Source: a virus. Taken from it: a DNA stretch of 35,509 nt. The notes under the pieces were generated by a model. That model had not been told where the DNA came from and did no database searches. It worked only from the letters and a program-made list of their open reading frames with translations. This document shows, in pieces, positions 33,762 to 35,509 of this stretch; the stretch's first letter is position 1, and every line of letters starts with the position of its first letter. A program made the translations under genes and the position numbers. The stretch is taken from the IMG/VR virus record IMGVR_UViG_3300020573_000190, positions 1 through 35,509 of that record; one strand, written 5' to 3'.

Positions 33762-34844
33762 TTGGCTGTTAAGAAACCAGACTCGAAAACTATTATAAGC
33801 GAAGTTGCAGGTCTCTTGAATAGTGTTTCTAAAAAGTATAACTTTCAAGTGGCTCCTACACAAAAACTAGGAAAGCCGTCTAAGACCAACTCAATGGTAA
33901 GAGAGTTTAGATTACAGTTGATTAATACTGGTAAGGATACGTCCGAGGCGCTAAAGGCAGCAATCATGAAAGATTTAAAGGCTGCTGGCGTCACAAAAAT
34001 AACATATAATAATATTTCACCAAATAGTAGCAAATATCCTTCAGTATCTTTTACATATGAGAGTATGAAGTTCGATGCCGTTATAGCAAAGGGTGCCAAC
34101 AAAGGTGAGAATTTCGAGAAGAAAACTATCACTGATCTGGCAAGATTCTTTAAAAGTAAAGGTGTAAATAAAACATATCAGCAACTTGTGGAAAAACTCA
34201 TTCAGTCGAATCCTGCGTTTGGCGTAAATGAAATTAAATCTGTGACACAAAGAACAGGTTCAACGAAAAAAGAAGGAGTAGCGACTGCTGATTTGGGAGC
34301 AATTATTGGTGACATTGTTATTGAGGATTCACGTAGTAAAAAGTGGTTTATCTCACTGAAAGATGTGAACGGAGCAACATTTAGTTCTTACTCAGGTGCT
34401 GCTTCTTTGTTTGATGCTACAGGAACTTTACAACCTGATTCAGCTGGTGCTAAGTTTTTAAACTCTTTTGGTGTTGATTTGAATAAAGTCCAAGAAGGCT
34501 TTGATGAAAGAAATAAAATAAAAAAGAAACGTCCTAAGCTAAAAGTTGCTACACCTAATCCAAAAGAGATGAAAGCTATTTTCGAAAGAGCGTGGGGTAT
34601 GAATTACTTTTATGTGAGAAAGATAAATGCTACCGATTGGAAAGTTTTTTGGATGGATGGTTCAAAATTAAAATCGTTGACCGAAAACATGACGGTTACA
34701 AAAGTAAACTATCCTAACACTGGATCAAAACAGATTACTATTTACTGTTCAACACCTTCTGCGGAATATACAATCGAACTAAGAAATAGTAAAGCACAAG
34801 AATATCCAAACGATACTAAGTTTAAGATCGTTAGATTCAAATAA
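33762..34844 (+). CDS. Unidentified phage protein (360 aa), TTG start
   Basis: The frame opens with TTG (33762), read as MAVKKPDSKTIISEVAGLLN, with AGGAG about 8 nt upstream in a hairpin; no nearby ATG exists. The protein is lysine-rich, with an IIGDIVIEDSRSKKWFISLK segment (about 184-203) that recalls nuclease-like or packaging-associated phage proteins, but no catalytic set can be confirmed. Size and likely late control hint at a virion or late function. It is followed by the partial KxDG protein. Confidence 0.65.
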   Translation: MAVKKPDSKTIISEVAGLLNSVSKKYNFQVAPTQKLGKPSKTNSMVREFRLQLINTGKDTSEALKAAIMKDLKAAGVTKITYNNISPNSSKYPSVSFTYESMKFDAVIAKGANKGENFEKKTITDLARFFKSKGVNKTYQQLVEKLIQSNPAFGVNEIKSVTQRTGSTKKEGVATADLGAIIGDIVIEDSRSKKWFISLKDVNGATFSSYSGAASLFDATGTLQPDSAGAKFLNSFGVDLNKVQEGFDERNKIKKKRPKLKVATPNPKEMKAIFERAWGMNYFYVRKINATDWKVFWMDGSKLKSLTENMTVTKVNYPNTGSKQITIYCSTPSAEYTIELRNSKAQEYPNDTKFKIVRFK

Positions 34845-34856
34845 GAGGATTCATTT

Positions 34857-35509
34857 GTGATTAGACTTTCACAGTATATTACAGAAGCAGCGGCCGAAAA
34901 GGATCGCCATCTAACACATATTGAGGACGCCGTTCTGGAAGGTGGTGTTGCTGGCACTCGCAACGCTATTCAGTTCCTAATCTCCCTTAGAGATATGTTT
35001 GCCGATGATGGTCAGACTCTATCAGAAGCAAGAGGCGGCCTTATTCTTAGAACTAAGTTCGACGGCGCTCCTGCTATCTATGCCGGTATCAATCCTGAAA
35101 ACGGAAAGTTCTTTGTTGGCTCAAAGTCTATCTTCGCCAAGAATGCTAAACTAAACTATACAGAAGCCGATGTTAGAGCCAATCACCAAGGCGGTCTGGC
35201 TGATAAACTGTCTGCCGCTCTAAAGTATCTACCAGAACTAGGCATCAAAGGTATCGTTCATGGCGACTTTATGTTCTCCAAAAGCGAACTAAAGGACGAG
35301 ACAATCGACGGCAAGAAGTATATCACATTCCGTCCTAATACAATCACATATGCTGTTCCTGCCGATTCTAAACTGGCACAGCAAGTCAGAGCGGCCAAGA
35401 TTGGTATCGTATTTCATACCACATATCATGGCAAGACGATGCAGACTCTCCAGACACATTTTGATATCAATGTAAATAACTTCAATCCATCACGAAATGT
35501 GTGGTATAG
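34857..35509 (+). CDS. Nucleotidyltransferase/ligase-fold phage protein, KxDG motif (partial)
   Basis: GTG at 34857 after the RBS aagaggat opens a frame to the right edge (217 codons, no stop). It begins VIRLSQYITEAAAEKDRHL. GLILRTKFDGAPAIYAG holds KFDG, motif I of covalent nucleotidyltransferases (RNA/DNA ligases). IKGIVHGDFMFSKSEL (about 120-135) fits the later strand with an acidic residue, and KKYITFRPNTITYAV follows. It resembles a conserved T4-like family (DUF6267-type). It may be RNA or DNA ligase-like; activity is unproven. Confidence 0.75.
   Translation, partial: MIRLSQYITEAAAEKDRHLTHIEDAVLEGGVAGTRNAIQFLISLRDMFADDGQTLSEARGGLILRTKFDGAPAIYAGINPENGKFFVGSKSIFAKNAKLNYTEADVRANHQGGLADKLSAALKYLPELGIKGIVHGDFMFSKSELKDETIDGKKYITFRPNTITYAVPADSKLAQQVRAAKIGIVFHTTYHGKTMQTLQTHFDINVNNFNPSRNVWY

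Noticed and set aside
1-35509. Insertion sequences, integrase or attachment site
   Set aside because: No transposase, integrase or long direct repeats flanking a segment were seen; the region looks like a stable lytic phage genome.

Overview
This window is a piece of a large, T4-like tailed phage genome. The core replication genes lie in the T4 order: B-family DNA polymerase gp43 (15515-18058), the recombinase UvsX (18269-19327) and the DnaB-type helicase gp41 (19612-20997). Genes are short, tightly packed and mostly joined by ATGA overlaps, and all but two are on the + strand. The host is most likely an alphaproteobacterial (type II) methanotroph. The phage carries pmoC, the C subunit of particulate methane monooxygenase, with both metal-ligand triads intact. 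Most of its sigma-70-type promoters also have the CTTGAC-N16/17-(G)CTATA form typical of alphaproteobacteria. pmoC-bearing large freshwater phages are known from metagenomes; the window fits that group, but the exact host is inference.

Layout. 1-4635: nucleotide-sugar genes (sugar dehydrogenase, epimerase, a His-type DegT dehydratase of the ColD/RfbH kind, GalE) for surface glycan or glycosylation chemistry. 4628-8411: small unknown genes around a full-length acyl-CoA dehydrogenase. 8412-9420: pmoC as an isolated transcription unit with a hairpin-rich leader and late-type promoter element, a strong terminator, then a new early promoter. 9445-12560: small unknown genes, an amber-suppressor tRNA (anticodon CUA) and, right after it, a small ORF interrupted by one in-frame TAG. 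12564-13519: probable lysis genes (holin-like + strand gene, Rz/Rz1-type spanin pair on the - strand). 13571-15515: Bfd-like [2Fe-2S] protein, conserved phage proteins and an Sm-like protein leading into the replication block. 21240-26215: about 30 tRNA genes with anticodons for all 20 amino acids, mixed with small genes, three copies of one promoter box, a possible small RNA and structured spacers. 26234-35509: secreted or periplasmic small proteins, RlpA-like and two M15-type murein enzymes, an S-adenosylmethionine decarboxylase-like protein, an RNase H-like protein, a dCMP deaminase-like protein, and a partial KxDG nucleotidyltransferase at the right edge.

How it fits together. Early genes appear to be driven by host-type sigma-70 promoters (ten identified). 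A second element, CTAAATA(C), resembles the T4 late promoter TATAAATA. It precedes pmoC, the holin-like gene, a secreted M15-like protein, the suppressor tRNA and the gene at 33762, often next to a stem-loop. pmoC would therefore be made late, with lysis genes. Metabolic genes (pmoC, acyl-CoA dehydrogenase, Bfd-like, SpeD-like, deaminase) suggest that the phage supports host methane oxidation, redox, iron, polyamine and nucleotide metabolism during infection. The large tRNA set fits a phage much more AT-rich than a GC-rich methanotroph host.

The standard code is used here (several genes end in TAG), but the CUA tRNA plus the amber-interrupted ORF raise the possibility of programmed or late UAG readthrough.
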